Below are positions 1 through 9,291 of a DNA stretch of 29,879 nt, piece after piece; position 1 is the stretch's first letter, and the number at the start of each line of letters is the position of its first letter. Position numbers and translations under genes: made by a program. This DNA comes from JACKAL01 sp964400355 (GTDB lineage: Bacteria > Bdellovibrionota > Bdellovibrionia > Bdellovibrionales > JAGQZY01), in NCBI GenBank assembly GCA_964400355.1, contig CAYNTO010000031.1, positions 1-29,879 on the forward strand. The letters are read 5' to 3'. The notes beneath the pieces are model-generated. The model ran no database searches. It was not told the DNA's origin and worked only from the letters and a program-made list of their open reading frames with translations.

Positions 1-2
1 AA

Positions 3-3000
3 CTCAAAGCTCTCGGTGTGGCCTCAGGCCACCTCCAAGATGGCAGTGTTCTTACGGCGAAACTTGTTGACGCTGCTGTGACTACAGCAAAGATCGATGA
101 TGCCGCTGTCACCACAGCAAAACTCGACGATGAAGCCGTGACAACTGCAAAGCTTGCAGATAGCTCGGTTTCGACGAGCAAGCTCGTCGATACTTCCGTA
201 ACGGAAGTGAAGCTGGCGAATAGCGCCGTGACAAGTGCGAAGCTCGCCGATGATTCAGTCACCACCGCAAAAATCGATGACGGTGCCGTCACATCTGCAA
301 AAATTGCTGATGGCACTATCACTAGCGCCGACGTCGACACCATCACCATTGGTAAAATCTCAAGTGCTGCCTCCGAGTATTTCACCTACATGCCCAACGG
401 TGCTGAGTGTACCGACGGCTATGTGCTCAAGTGGACCTCGAGCAATCGTTGGGAATGTGCCACGGATATCGGTGTCACTGATCACGGCACTCTCACAGGT
501 CTCAGCGACGATGACCACACTCAGTACGCATTACTCGCCGGTCGCGGTGCAGGCCAAAACCTGCGCGGTGGAACTGCCGCAAGCGCAAACCTTACTCTTG
601 AATCTACCTCCGACACCACAAAAGGGTTCGTAATCCTTCAACCCACCGCAGGTAACGTGGGTGTTGGTACAACAAACCCGCAATCACTTCTCGACGTTGC
701 AGGTATTATCCGCGCCCATCAGATTTGCGATGAGTCGGGGCTCAACTGTAAAGACATCTCCTCGGGTTGGGGTGGTGGTGGAGACATGGACGGTGTCACC
801 ACACATGCGACCACATCGGGGCTATTAGGTGGCGCCACAAGTGGCACTGCAGATTTGAGCGTAGACACTGATAACTCTACAATAGAAATCAGCGGCTCGA
901 ACAAAGTGCAAATCAAAGATCTAGGCGTGACCTCTGGAAAAATCGCAGATGATGCCATTACCTCGGCCAAAATCGCGGACGACGCCATCACATCCGGCAA
1001 AATCGACGACGACACCATCATGAACACCGACATCAACTCCGCAGCGGCGATCGCTTGGAGTAAGATCGATAAAACGGGTGCTGCACCTGGCGACATAGGA
1101 GCCGCATCTAGCTCCAGAACAATAGCGACATCGGGAACATCGGGCTTGAGCGGTGGAGGCGACCTCACGGCGGATCGGTCACTCTCCGTGAACGTCGATA
1201 ACACTACCGTGGAACTGAACGCCAACGCTCTCCGAGTCAAAGACAGCGGTATCACAAGCGCTAAAATCGCCGACGGCACCATCGTGAGTGCTGATGTGAG
1301 CGCGATCAGCATTGGAAAAATATCCAATGCGCCGGCGGAATACTTCACCTACATGCCGGCAGGCACGGAGTGCACAGACGGCTACGTACTCAAGTGGACA
1401 TCGAGCGACAGATGGGAGTGTGCCTCCGATCTCGTCGGTGCAAGCGATCACGGAGCCCTCACGGGTCTTGGCGATGACGATCACACTCAGTACGCGCTTC
1501 TCGCCGGTCGCGGGGCAGGTCAAAGCCTGCGCGGTGGATCTGCCGCAAGTGCCAACCTCACACTTGAATCCACCTCCGATGCGACAAAGGGGTACGTACT
1601 GTTACAACCCAACGGTGGTAGCGTGGGGGTCGGTACAACGGCTGCGCATGCATCGGCTATATTTCAAGCGGATTCTACGACAAAAGGATTTTTGCCCCCG
1701 AGAATGTCTACCGCCAATCGCAATGGTATTGCCGCGCCGGCAACAGGGTTAACAATTTTCAACACAGATCATAACTGTTTACAGGTGTATAACGGCACTT
1801 CCTGGGATTCACTGTCTGCAGGTGGACCGTCGTTTTATGTGCATCGCAATGGTAGCGCGCAAGCAGTGACTGCTGGTGCCTATACGAAACTCACATGGCC
1901 GACAGAGGTTTTTGATACGAGTAGTAATTTTGCCGCAGATCGCTTCACGCCAACTGTGCCTGGAAAGTATATATTCGTATTGAGTGTGGCGGCGAACGTT
2001 ACCAATGTTTTTACTGCGGCTTCTATTTATAAAAATGGTGTATCTACAACCTATATGCAGAGCAATGGCGCTGCTGGTTGGGGAAGCACGGCGGTGTCTA
2101 CAATTGTATTGGATATGAACGGCACCACCGACTATGTCGAAGGTTTTGTATATACGAGTGCGAGCTCTGTGAGCGGATTATCTACAGGCACTCATTTTAG
2201 TGGTTCTCTCATTGGCGCCGGTGCGGGCAGTGGCGGTGGTGGTGGTGCGGACAACCTTGGCAGTCACGTTGCCACCCAAAACTTAGTTCTGGGAGGAAAT
2301 TGGCTCACTGCCGATGGTGATCCCGAAGGACTGCGCATTGATACTTCGGGTCGGGTAGGTATTGGCACGGCCACTCCATTGTATGAACTCGATGTGGTAG
2401 GGCAATTGAATGCCGATGAGCTGTGTGTTGCTGGAGACTGTCGCTCATCTTGGCCGAGCGGTGGAGCGGGCAGTGCTGTACCATTGGCAACTCGAATGAC
2501 AGCTCCCGACCTTGCGGCCGGTGGATTCACAGCAGGTGTATTCTTTACTCCAAATTTCACTGCGACCACACTCAATAACTTGGGTGGCGCCGACCTTGCA
2601 AATGATCGCGTAACTATTCCATCTGATGGGATCTACCAGATCTCCGCATCGGCGACCTTCGGGCCACAAACCACACACTATTCGTCGATGCGTCTGTTTG
2701 TGGATGGTGCGCAAGTGGCTTCGTCTGGTAGTGTCAATGCTATGGGTAGTCGAAGTGACAGCGTTATCTATACCGCAAGCCTAACAGCAGGACGCCTCGT
2801 CAGTGTTGAAATTATGGATTCGCAGAATGGTCCTACGCTGGGAATCTACAACATTCAACTCACCGTTGTTAAGCTCAACTCCCTCGGAACAACAGTACTC
2901 GCGGATGCTGATGGGGATACCAAGTTGGAGGCGGAGCGTAGTGGTAACGACAACACTCTCCGAATGGCAACTAACGGTTCGGATCGCATGACAATATTAC

Positions 3001-6000
3001 CAAGCGGAAATATCGGTATTGGTAGTACCAATCCACAATCGTTACTGGACGTCTCAGGTATTATACGTGCCGAGCAGATCTGCGATGAAGCGGGGTTGAA
3101 CTGCAAAGACATTTCCGCAGGATGGAGTACCGGTAACGTTGCGACATCACGCGCGATCAACACCAACTCTGGCTCAGGCCTCACCGGTGGCGGCGACCTC
3201 TCTGCCGATCGCAACATCGCCATGAACGTCGATAACACCACGATTGAAATCGCTACCAACACTGTACAAGTAAAAGACAGCGGAATCACCAGCGCAAAAA
3301 TCGCCGATGGTACCATCGTGAGTGCGGATGTGAACGCAATCAGCATAGGAAAAATATCGAACGCTCCGGCTGAGTATTTCACCTACATGCCAGCAGGCAC
3401 AGAATGCACAGATGGCTATGTGCTCAAGTGGACATCAAACGACCGATGGGAGTGTGCTTCCGATCTCGTGGGTGCTAGCGATCACGGAGCTCTCACGGGC
3501 CTCGGCGATGACGACCACACCCAATACGCACTCCTTGCTGGTCGTGGTGCGGGTCAAAATTTGCGTGGTGGAACTGCCGCGAGTGCGAACCTCACTCTCG
3601 AATCCACTTCCGATGCCACAAAAGGTTTTGTGATCCTTCAGCCCAATGGCGGCAACGTGGGTATTGGTACCACATCTCCTGCAGTCACTTTAGATTTAGG
3701 AAATTCCACCACTGCGTTAGCGATTCCCAAAGGTACGAGCGGTCAAAGACCAGCAAGTCCGCAACCGGGGTGGATGCGCTTCAATACAACAAATGGTTCC
3801 ATCGAGGTGAACGATGGTACAAGTTGGAATAGTCTTGGTGGAAGCCCAGCTGGTTTAGTAGCGGCATTCCCTACGGCAACATGTCCTGCGGGTTGGCTTG
3901 AGGCCAATGGCAGTGCGGTGTCGCGCACCACTTACAATGCTTTGTTCGCAGCACTCTCCACTATGTACGGCTCTGGAGACGGCTCCACCACATTTAATCT
4001 TCCTGATTATCGTGGACAGTTTTTGCGCGGCTGGAGTCACGCCTCCGGTGCGGATCCAGATGCGGGCGCGCGCACCAATCGCGGAGACGGCACAGCTGGC
4101 GACAATGTCGGCACAAAGCAGTCGTACACCAACGCCAGCCATAGTCACTCCGTCACCGACGGTGGAACAAGTGTAACGGTGAGAGACACCTCGGGTGGAG
4201 CCGGAGGAGCCTATGGGAGTATATCTCGCCCTGATCTTGGAGGGGCACCCAGTGCCGATCGCGCCCTCACCATAGTCGCAACCGGTGGCAACGAATCGCG
4301 GCCAAGAAACGTGAACGTCATTTATTGTATCAGCACGGCCACAACGTCATCGTCGACGATCGCCAGCAATGGCACTGGCACAACAAACTATGTGCCGAAG
4401 TGGACCAGTTCCACAGGCCTCGGTAACAGTCTTCTTTATGATGGTGGCGCAGGAGTGGGTGTGGGGACAAGCAGCCCGCAAGCGCTTCTCGATGTGGCCG
4501 GTACTATTCGTGCCCAACAGCTGTGTGATGAAGCGGGTCTTAATTGTAAAGACATCTCGACAGGTTGGTCGACTGGAGTCAGCACCACGCGCGCGATCAA
4601 TACCAACACGGGCTCGGCTCTCACCGGCGGCGGCGATTTGTCGGCGGATCGGGATTTAGCGGTAGCGGTGGACGATGTTGGCATAGAGATCAATTCCAAC
4701 GCGCTCAGATTAAAAGATGCGGGTGTCACCAGCGCAAAAATCTCCGATGGTACCATCGTGAGTGCGGATGTAGGCGCAATCAGCATAGGGAAAATATCGA
4801 ACGCTCCGGCGGAGTATTTCACCTACATGCCGGCGGGCACAGAGTGCACAGATGGCCATGTTCTTAAGTGGACGACCAGCGATCGTTGGGAGTGCGCCTC
4901 CGACTTAGTGGGCGCGACCGATCACGGTGCCCTCACGGGACTCGGCGATGACGATCACACGCAATACGCACTTCTCGCCGGTCGAGGAGCGGGACAAAGC
5001 TTGCGCGGTGGAGCGAGCGCCAGTGCAAATCTCACTCTAGAATCCACCTCCGATTCAACAAAGGGCTATGTTATCCTCCAGCCCACTGGTGGCAACGTAG
5101 GTATAGGTACAACAAATCCTGCGGCAAGGCTTCATACTCACGGCGGTGATGTTAATTTTTATGGTGAGGATGCGAGCTATCCGACGATTCTAAGTGGAGC
5201 GTATTCAAATACGGCTTGGCATGCGCCCTATTTAATTTTAAGGCGTGGCCGCGATACATATGGTTCTGCGGATTATCCTATTGCGTGGGATCAGCTCGGA
5301 AATATTTCCTTTAGAAACTATGCATCTTCTGGAGGTGGATCGGGACTGCAATCTTTAGCCACAGAGAACCATTCCGCAACAAATTCCGGATCAATGCTTT
5401 ATTTTTTCACTACGCCTAACGCTTCTGATACGTCTGTTACCCGAATGGTTATCGGACAAAATGGCAACGTGGGGGTTGGCACAGATGAACCTAGCAACAA
5501 CCTGCATTTGTACGGCGCCGTCGATGGAGCTTTTACGGGATTTGCAATAGACAATCGTAAAACTTATGGAATTGGCGAAGGCACAAACGAAACGAGTCGA
5601 ATGATTCTATCTCTGTCAGAAACTGTTGCTTCGAATCCCAACAATCGAGTGATGGGCTACGTCGAAGCCGGAACCCAGGCGGAGAACTCTTCTTCAAATG
5701 GATTCCTTGCACTTGGTACGAGAACTGTAGGCTCCGAAACCGAAAAGGTGCGTATCACATCCACTGGTAGCGTCGGTATTGGAACCACAGTGCCCGCCGC
5801 AAAGCTCGATGTGCAAGGCACGATACGCTCGAACAACGCGTATTCGAAAAACACCCCGGCCAATACATCGTTTACACATACGGGTACTATCGCTTCTTTC
5901 ACCATGACCTGCACGGGCGCGCCGGTTTTAATTTTTGCTAATTTTGATTCCTACAACACAGCGGGCGCTTGGAATGGTATAAGTTTCGCGATACGCGTTG

Positions 6001-6206
6001 GTTCTGCGGGCGGAACTGTAATTCGCAATGTATCGCACACGTCCAACTCAGCGGGTGCCGTAGGGCAATTCATGGCCAATATTCAAACGCTTTACAGTTG
6101 CCCCGCTGGGAGCACGACATTTTATTTAACTGGAGGAACGAACCCGGGTGTTACGATTCATGTTGGCAACATCGAATTCACTGCTGCCGAACTCGGGCTT
6201 CGCTAA
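3..6206 (+). CDS. Giant mosaic fibre/adhesin with C1q-like and phage tail-collar domains (5' partial)
   Basis: The reading frame is open to the left edge, so the true start lies outside; about 2,067 residues are visible. Residues below are counted from the GTG codon at 18. Residues 8-107 are ten decapeptide repeats of the type DxxVTTAKLx. Four cassettes of about 133 residues follow (starts 88, 409, 1087, 1567), each with EYFTYMP, a CTDG..LKW...WEC motif, DDDHTQYALL and a G(N/S)VG(I/V)GTT end. Between them lie a C1q-like domain (~606-735), a second (~820-955), a phage tail-collar domain (~1276-1440, with CPAGWLEANG and LPDYRGQFLRGW) and a beta-rich C-terminal module (~1960-2062). No C-terminal S74 chaperone is visible. 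The architecture resembles the mosaic adhesive trimer fibres described in Bdellovibrio bacteriovorus, so a cell-surface or prey-binding role is likely. Trimer formation and location are inferred. It converges on the next gene with a 16-nt gap. Confidence 0.85.
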   Translation, partial: LKALGVASGHLQDGSVLTAKLVDAAVTTAKIDDAAVTTAKLDDEAVTTAKLADSSVSTSKLVDTSVTEVKLANSAVTSAKLADDSVTTAKIDDGAVTSAKIADGTITSADVDTITIGKISSAASEYFTYMPNGAECTDGYVLKWTSSNRWECATDIGVTDHGTLTGLSDDDHTQYALLAGRGAGQNLRGGTAASANLTLESTSDTTKGFVILQPTAGNVGVGTTNPQSLLDVAGIIRAHQICDESGLNCKDISSGWGGGGDMDGVTTHATTSGLLGGATSGTADLSVDTDNSTIEISGSNKVQIKDLGVTSGKIADDAITSAKIADDAITSGKIDDDTIMNTDINSAAAIAWSKIDKTGAAPGDIGAASSSRTIATSGTSGLSGGGDLTADRSLSVNVDNTTVELNANALRVKDSGITSAKIADGTIVSADVSAISIGKISNAPAEYFTYMPAGTECTDGYVLKWTSSDRWECASDLVGASDHGALTGLGDDDHTQYALLAGRGAGQSLRGGSAASANLTLESTSDATKGYVLLQPNGGSVGVGTTAAHASAIFQADSTTKGFLPPRMSTANRNGIAAPATGLTIFNTDHNCLQVYNGTSWDSLSAGGPSFYVHRNGSAQAVTAGAYTKLTWPTEVFDTSSNFAADRFTPTVPGKYIFVLSVAANVTNVFTAASIYKNGVSTTYMQSNGAAGWGSTAVSTIVLDMNGTTDYVEGFVYTSASSVSGLSTGTHFSGSLIGAGAGSGGGGGADNLGSHVATQNLVLGGNWLTADGDPEGLRIDTSGRVGIGTATPLYELDVVGQLNADELCVAGDCRSSWPSGGAGSAVPLATRMTAPDLAAGGFTAGVFFTPNFTATTLNNLGGADLANDRVTIPSDGIYQISASATFGPQTTHYSSMRLFVDGAQVASSGSVNAMGSRSDSVIYTASLTAGRLVSVEIMDSQNGPTLGIYNIQLTVVKLNSLGTTVLADADGDTKLEAERSGNDNTLRMATNGSDRMTILPSGNIGIGSTNPQSLLDVSGIIRAEQICDEAGLNCKDISAGWSTGNVATSRAINTNSGSGLTGGGDLSADRNIAMNVDNTTIEIATNTVQVKDSGITSAKIADGTIVSADVNAISIGKISNAPAEYFTYMPAGTECTDGYVLKWTSNDRWECASDLVGASDHGALTGLGDDDHTQYALLAGRGAGQNLRGGTAASANLTLESTSDATKGFVILQPNGGNVGIGTTSPAVTLDLGNSTTALAIPKGTSGQRPASPQPGWMRFNTTNGSIEVNDGTSWNSLGGSPAGLVAAFPTATCPAGWLEANGSAVSRTTYNALFAALSTMYGSGDGSTTFNLPDYRGQFLRGWSHASGADPDAGARTNRGDGTAGDNVGTKQSYTNASHSHSVTDGGTSVTVRDTSGGAGGAYGSISRPDLGGAPSADRALTIVATGGNESRPRNVNVIYCISTATTSSSTIASNGTGTTNYVPKWTSSTGLGNSLLYDGGAGVGVGTSSPQALLDVAGTIRAQQLCDEAGLNCKDISTGWSTGVSTTRAINTNTGSALTGGGDLSADRDLAVAVDDVGIEINSNALRLKDAGVTSAKISDGTIVSADVGAISIGKISNAPAEYFTYMPAGTECTDGHVLKWTTSDRWECASDLVGATDHGALTGLGDDDHTQYALLAGRGAGQSLRGGASASANLTLESTSDSTKGYVILQPTGGNVGIGTTNPAARLHTHGGDVNFYGEDASYPTILSGAYSNTAWHAPYLILRRGRDTYGSADYPIAWDQLGNISFRNYASSGGGSGLQSLATENHSATNSGSMLYFFTTPNASDTSVTRMVIGQNGNVGVGTDEPSNNLHLYGAVDGAFTGFAIDNRKTYGIGEGTNETSRMILSLSETVASNPNNRVMGYVEAGTQAENSSSNGFLALGTRTVGSETEKVRITSTGSVGIGTTVPAAKLDVQGTIRSNNAYSKNTPANTSFTHTGTIASFTMTCTGAPVLIFANFDSYNTAGAWNGISFAIRVGSAGGTVIRNVSHTSNSAGAVGQFMANIQTLYSCPAGSTTFYLTGGTNPGVTIHVGNIEFTAAELGLR
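39..338 (+). repeat. Ten tandem 30-bp units encoding decapeptide repeats
   Basis: Ten in-frame 30-nt units encode decapeptides such as DAAVTTAKID, DEAVTTAKLA and DDSVTTAKID. The DNA has diverged at synonymous positions, so this is an old protein-level repeat and not a fresh microsatellite. A shorter set of about four units recurs at 918-1037 (DLGVTSGKIA, DDAITSAKIA, DDAITSGKID, DDTIMNTDIN). Such VTxAKI strings typically build shafts in phage-type fibres. Confidence 0.8.
279..674 (+). repeat. Fibre cassette, copy 1
   Basis: First of four cassettes inside the fibre gene. It runs from VTSAKIA through EYFTYMP, WECATD, DHGTLTGL and DDDHTQYALLAG to VGVGTT. It is one codon shorter than the other three, in the segment just after WEC, and is the most diverged. 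It is followed by an LLDVAG...CKDIS linker. Confidence 0.85.
1242..1640 (+). repeat. Fibre cassette, copy 2
   Basis: A 399-nt cassette, homologous in protein sequence to those at 279, 3276 and 4716. It leads into the module that carries both C1q-like domains (about 1641-2890), whose DNA is visibly more T-rich than the cassette. Confidence 0.85.
3276..3674 (+). repeat. Fibre cassette, copy 3
   Basis: A 399-nt cassette that leads into the tail-collar module. It is the closest relative of copy 4: over roughly 105 nt from the ACCAGCGCAAAAATC block to CACCTACATGCC I count about six differences. That suggests recent duplication or gene conversion between these two copies, which lie 1,440 nt apart. 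Confidence 0.85.
4716..5114 (+). repeat. Fibre cassette, copy 4
   Basis: A 399-nt cassette at the same offset and length as copy 3, with near-identical DNA in its first third. It leads into a T-rich module encoding further VGVGT/VGIGTT shaft repeats and the C-terminal beta-rich domain. Confidence 0.85.
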
Positions 6207-6222
6207 TTCCAAAATAAACAGA

Positions 6223-7050
6223 CTACTCGTCGAGGAGATCGAACATCTCTTTGCGCGAAAGATAGCGCCACTGGCCCAATTTAAGATTGCCCAGTGTGAG
6301 CGGCCCAATCCGCGTGCGCACAAGGCCCGTCACCTCAAGATCGACAAGCTCGCACATGCGGCGAATCTGGCGTTTTTTTCCTTCGCGCAGAACAAAAACG
6401 AGCTCGTTGTTTTTAACGTGTTTGATCTTTGCCGGCTTGAGCGCTTTGCCGTCGAGAGAGAGTCCGTGGGTCAACGCGCGCACCTTTTCGCGCGTGATCT
6501 CGCCGTCCACCCACACGTGGTATTCTTTTTCAAATGGGGAGTCGGCGCCGATGAGGCGTTTGGCGATGCGGCCGTCTTGAGTCAAAATTAAAAGTCCCCA
6601 GGAATCAATATCGAGTCTGCCCGCAGGTGCTAAAGAAAACAGCTCTTTTCGGACTGGCGGAGGCGGGTCGCCGGGAGCGCGCACCTGCATGTTTTCCGAT
6701 AAAATGGCACTTGCCGGAGTGTATCCATCCTCGGCCTGCCCGGAAACATAGCCTACGGGTTTATTGATCATGATTGTAAGTTTGCCGCGCAGCCATGTTT
6801 GACCTTCGGGTGCCACGCTGATCTTTGCTCGTGGGTGGATCTTTGTGCCTAAAGTAGAAACAACTTCTCCATCAACGGAGACCCAACCGTTTTCGATTAG
6901 GGCATCGGCTTCACGGCGTGAGCAAATGCCGAGCTCCGCCATCACTTTGGAGAGACGCACGGGTTCCAACACGGGTGCTTTTCGGAGGGGAGCTTTGCTG
7001 GAACCTACTTTGCCAGCATCTGCTTTTCTGATAGGTACTTTCGACATCAT
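6223..7050 (-). CDS. RsuA/RluB/RluF-family rRNA pseudouridine synthase
   Basis: The protein has 275 residues. It would isomerise a specific uridine in rRNA to pseudouridine. An S4 RNA-binding domain spans about residues 31-78 (RLSKVMAELGICSRREAD). The catalytic motif GRLD is at 144-147, with Asp147 the expected catalytic residue. The C-terminal QIRRMCE...RTRI...LGQWRYL pattern resembles RluF (23S rRNA) more than RluB, whose corresponding motif reads REVRRLWE; the exact target is not certain. A basic N-terminal tail of about 28 residues and a Pro-rich insert at about 124-135 are additions relative to E. coli RluF as I recall it. Two ATG codons (7050, 7047) start the gene and no strong ribosome-binding site is visible. 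It is transcribed divergently from the gene at 7110. Confidence 0.88.
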   Translation of the reverse strand: MMSKVPIRKADAGKVGSSKAPLRKAPVLEPVRLSKVMAELGICSRREADALIENGWVSVDGEVVSTLGTKIHPRAKISVAPEGQTWLRGKLTIMINKPVGYVSGQAEDGYTPASAILSENMQVRAPGDPPPPVRKELFSLAPAGRLDIDSWGLLILTQDGRIAKRLIGADSPFEKEYHVWVDGEITREKVRALTHGLSLDGKALKPAKIKHVKNNELVFVLREGKKRQIRRMCELVDLEVTGLVRTRIGPLTLGNLKLGQWRYLSRKEMFDLLDE

Positions 7051-7109
7051 CTAACGCTTGCCATGTTTTAGAGGAGTTGTCACAATAAATCCTAAAAGGA
7101 AGGTGTACT

Positions 7110-7775
7110 ATGAATTTACTCTGTATTTTTCTCATGGCGTTTGCGCAGGCCAACGAGTCTTACAAGGCCGATATTTACGATATAGATGGCAAGGAGCAAC
7201 TGTTCACACTGACGGGAGAGCGCACCTATTCCGCCGACACCATGAACTATTCGGCCACTTACAAAGATATGACGGGCGCGGTTGTCGCCACCGAGAAGGC
7301 CGAGATCAAAAATGGCCAAATTATCCGCTACGATGTGGAGCGTATACCTACTAAAGAAAAAGGCACTATCGAAACGAAAGATGGCAAAATGATTTTCACG
7401 TATGTGGAGAATGGCAAATCATCCACTACAAAAACCACACCCAAAGGCGACGTGTTGATCAGCGCCAACCTGGTGCCGTACATCGACTCCCACCTCAAAG
7501 ATCTTCTCGCTAAGAAAGATGTTAATTTTGGTTATGCGGTTTGGTTTCGTAAAGAGATCATGAGTTTTAGATTTTCCTACGATAAAGAAGAGGGCAACAA
7601 CGTGGTGATCAAAATGAATCCCACCAATCTGTTGTACCGATCGCTCGTAAACCCTATTTACTTTACGCTGGATAAAAACACCAAGAAATTGATTTCCATT
7701 AAGGGTCGCTCCTTGCCAAAGTACAAAAAAGACAATGCATGGCGCGATTTCGATGGTTATTCCAAGTATCATTAA
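7110..7775 (+). CDS. Secreted protein of unknown function, first gene of the HTTM operon
   Basis: The protein has 221 residues and I do not recognise its family. A short signal peptide is visible (MNLLCIFLMAFAQA, likely cleaved near residue 14), so it is probably periplasmic or on the surface. The rest is mixed alpha/beta and Lys-rich, with alternating polar and aromatic residues, and ends in a basic, aromatic tail. The ATG at 7110 follows AAGGAAGG at a sensible distance. It lies 22 nt upstream of the HTTM gene in the same orientation, so the two are probably co-transcribed and may act together. It could be a periplasmic partner of the membrane protein, but nothing in the sequence proves this. 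Confidence 0.7.
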   Translation: MNLLCIFLMAFAQANESYKADIYDIDGKEQLFTLTGERTYSADTMNYSATYKDMTGAVVATEKAEIKNGQIIRYDVERIPTKEKGTIETKDGKMIFTYVENGKSSTTKTTPKGDVLISANLVPYIDSHLKDLLAKKDVNFGYAVWFRKEIMSFRFSYDKEEGNNVVIKMNPTNLLYRSLVNPIYFTLDKNTKKLISIKGRSLPKYKKDNAWRDFDGYSKYH

Positions 7776-7797
7776 TCGTAAAAATAGTTTGCGATAA

Positions 7798-9291
7798 ATG
7801 CAAAAGCTGAAAACGGTACTGCAAGATGTGTTTGCATTGGATCTGCGCTCGTTAGCGCTGTTCCGTATCCTTTTCGGCTTTTTGCTGTTTATCGATGTTG
7901 TGTACCGCATGCCTTATGCCTATGACTTCTATTCGGACATGGGAGTTATGCCGCGCGAGGCGCTGATCAGTAAATTCATGAATATCTGGGAAACCAGTAT
8001 TTTTTTAATTAGCGGTCAAACCGCAATCATCATGGTGCTGATGGCCGTAATTGCTGTGAGCGCACTGTGTTTAAGTATCGGGTTCTACACCCGTACAGCG
8101 GCGCTCGTGTGTTGGATTCTCACGGTGTCCATGCACACCCGTATCGGTATTATCCTGCATGGCGGGGACGATGTGTTCCGTGTGCTGTTGTTTTGGATGC
8201 AATTTTTACCGATTTCAGCATGCTACTCTGTGGACAGTTACCTCAATAAAACCAAAATCGAAAACTTTAAACATGTGAGCTGGGGATCGGCCGGCATTCT
8301 TATTCAGCTGCTTTCGGTTTATTTTTTCTCCGGCGTTCTTAAACTCCATCCCATTTGGCACACCGATGGAACGGGCGTTTATTATGCTCTGAGTTTGGAT
8401 CAATTTGCCACACCGCTGGGGAGTTATCTCACGCAGTTTCATCTGCTGACCCGGATTATGTCCTTCATGACACTGCTATTAGAAGTGGGCGGACCGATTT
8501 TGTTTTTGATCCCCATACCCTTTCTCAAGCGTCGAACGCTGGTGGCGTTTTCGTTTATAGGCTTTCATGCAGGACTGATTCTCACTATGGAATTGGGTTT
8601 GTTTCCTTGGTTGTGTATGGCGGCATGGACGATGACTCTGCCGGAATCGTTTTGGAATAAAACCCGCATGGGTGAATTCTTACCTGTGAAGCGGATATCT
8701 CAGTATTTCACGAGATGGAAGATCTCGGCGCCTGCGCCACGCCTGCGCATCTCGCGTGTGCTGCAAATCATTGCGGCGGTGTACATTGTGTTGATCACAG
8801 CGTGGAACATCACCGAGGTGGAGGCACTCAACCTGGAAAAATCCTATGGCCTTCGCCTGGTGATGAGTGTTACCGAGATGTATCAGCGCTGGAGTATGTT
8901 TGCGCCGTACCCGCGCCGTGACGACGGTTGGTATGTGATGGAGGCGACGCAATTCAATGGCACCGTGTTTGACCCGTTTCAGGACGATCACAAGCTCAAC
9001 TATCTAAAACCTAAAAACGTAGCCGCAACCTTTAAAAATTCCATGTGGCGCAAGTACCTTACAAATATTTGGCTTAAAAACTATTTTGACTACCGCGTGT
9101 ATTTTGGCCGCTATCTGTGTCGAACGTGGAATATGCAGCAAACGGAGAAGTCAAAAAAGATAGACACCATTTACATATACTATATGGCTGAGATAACCCC
9201 ACCTCCATTTGCGGACCTGAAAGAGGTAGCGGCCAAAGAGTTGGTGTGGCGCCACTATTGTTACGACAAACCCAACGACTGGGTGGACTAG
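7798..9291 (+). CDS. HTTM-domain membrane protein (vitamin K-dependent gamma-carboxylase-like)
   Basis: The protein has 497 residues. The N-terminal two thirds holds several hydrophobic helices with typical HTTM signatures: LFRILFGFLLFIDVVYR (about 22-38), then FYSDMGVMPREAL, LHGGDDVFRVLLFWMQFLP (about 120-138) and YFFSGVLKLHPIWHTDGTG (about 175-193). The C-terminal ~150 residues after the last helix are soluble and contain MYQRWSMFAPYPRRDDGWY, also seen in this family. Bacterial HTTM proteins are relatives of gamma-glutamyl carboxylase, but substrates are mostly unknown, so I assign no reaction. The ATG lacks a clear ribosome-binding site, which fits coupling to the gene 22 nt upstream. It abuts the EamA transporter gene. 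Confidence 0.85.
   Translation: MQKLKTVLQDVFALDLRSLALFRILFGFLLFIDVVYRMPYAYDFYSDMGVMPREALISKFMNIWETSIFLISGQTAIIMVLMAVIAVSALCLSIGFYTRTAALVCWILTVSMHTRIGIILHGGDDVFRVLLFWMQFLPISACYSVDSYLNKTKIENFKHVSWGSAGILIQLLSVYFFSGVLKLHPIWHTDGTGVYYALSLDQFATPLGSYLTQFHLLTRIMSFMTLLLEVGGPILFLIPIPFLKRRTLVAFSFIGFHAGLILTMELGLFPWLCMAAWTMTLPESFWNKTRMGEFLPVKRISQYFTRWKISAPAPRLRISRVLQIIAAVYIVLITAWNITEVEALNLEKSYGLRLVMSVTEMYQRWSMFAPYPRRDDGWYVMEATQFNGTVFDPFQDDHKLNYLKPKNVAATFKNSMWRKYLTNIWLKNYFDYRVYFGRYLCRTWNMQQTEKSKKIDTIYIYYMAEITPPPFADLKEVAAKELVWRHYCYDKPNDWVD

Noticed and set aside
39..338. CRISPR-like or satellite array
   Set aside because: The 30-bp periodicity is an in-frame decapeptide repeat with no spacers and diverged synonymous sites.
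3843..4335. Prophage remnant because of the tail-collar domain
   Set aside because: No other phage gene is present and the domain is embedded in a large chromosomal-type fibre gene.
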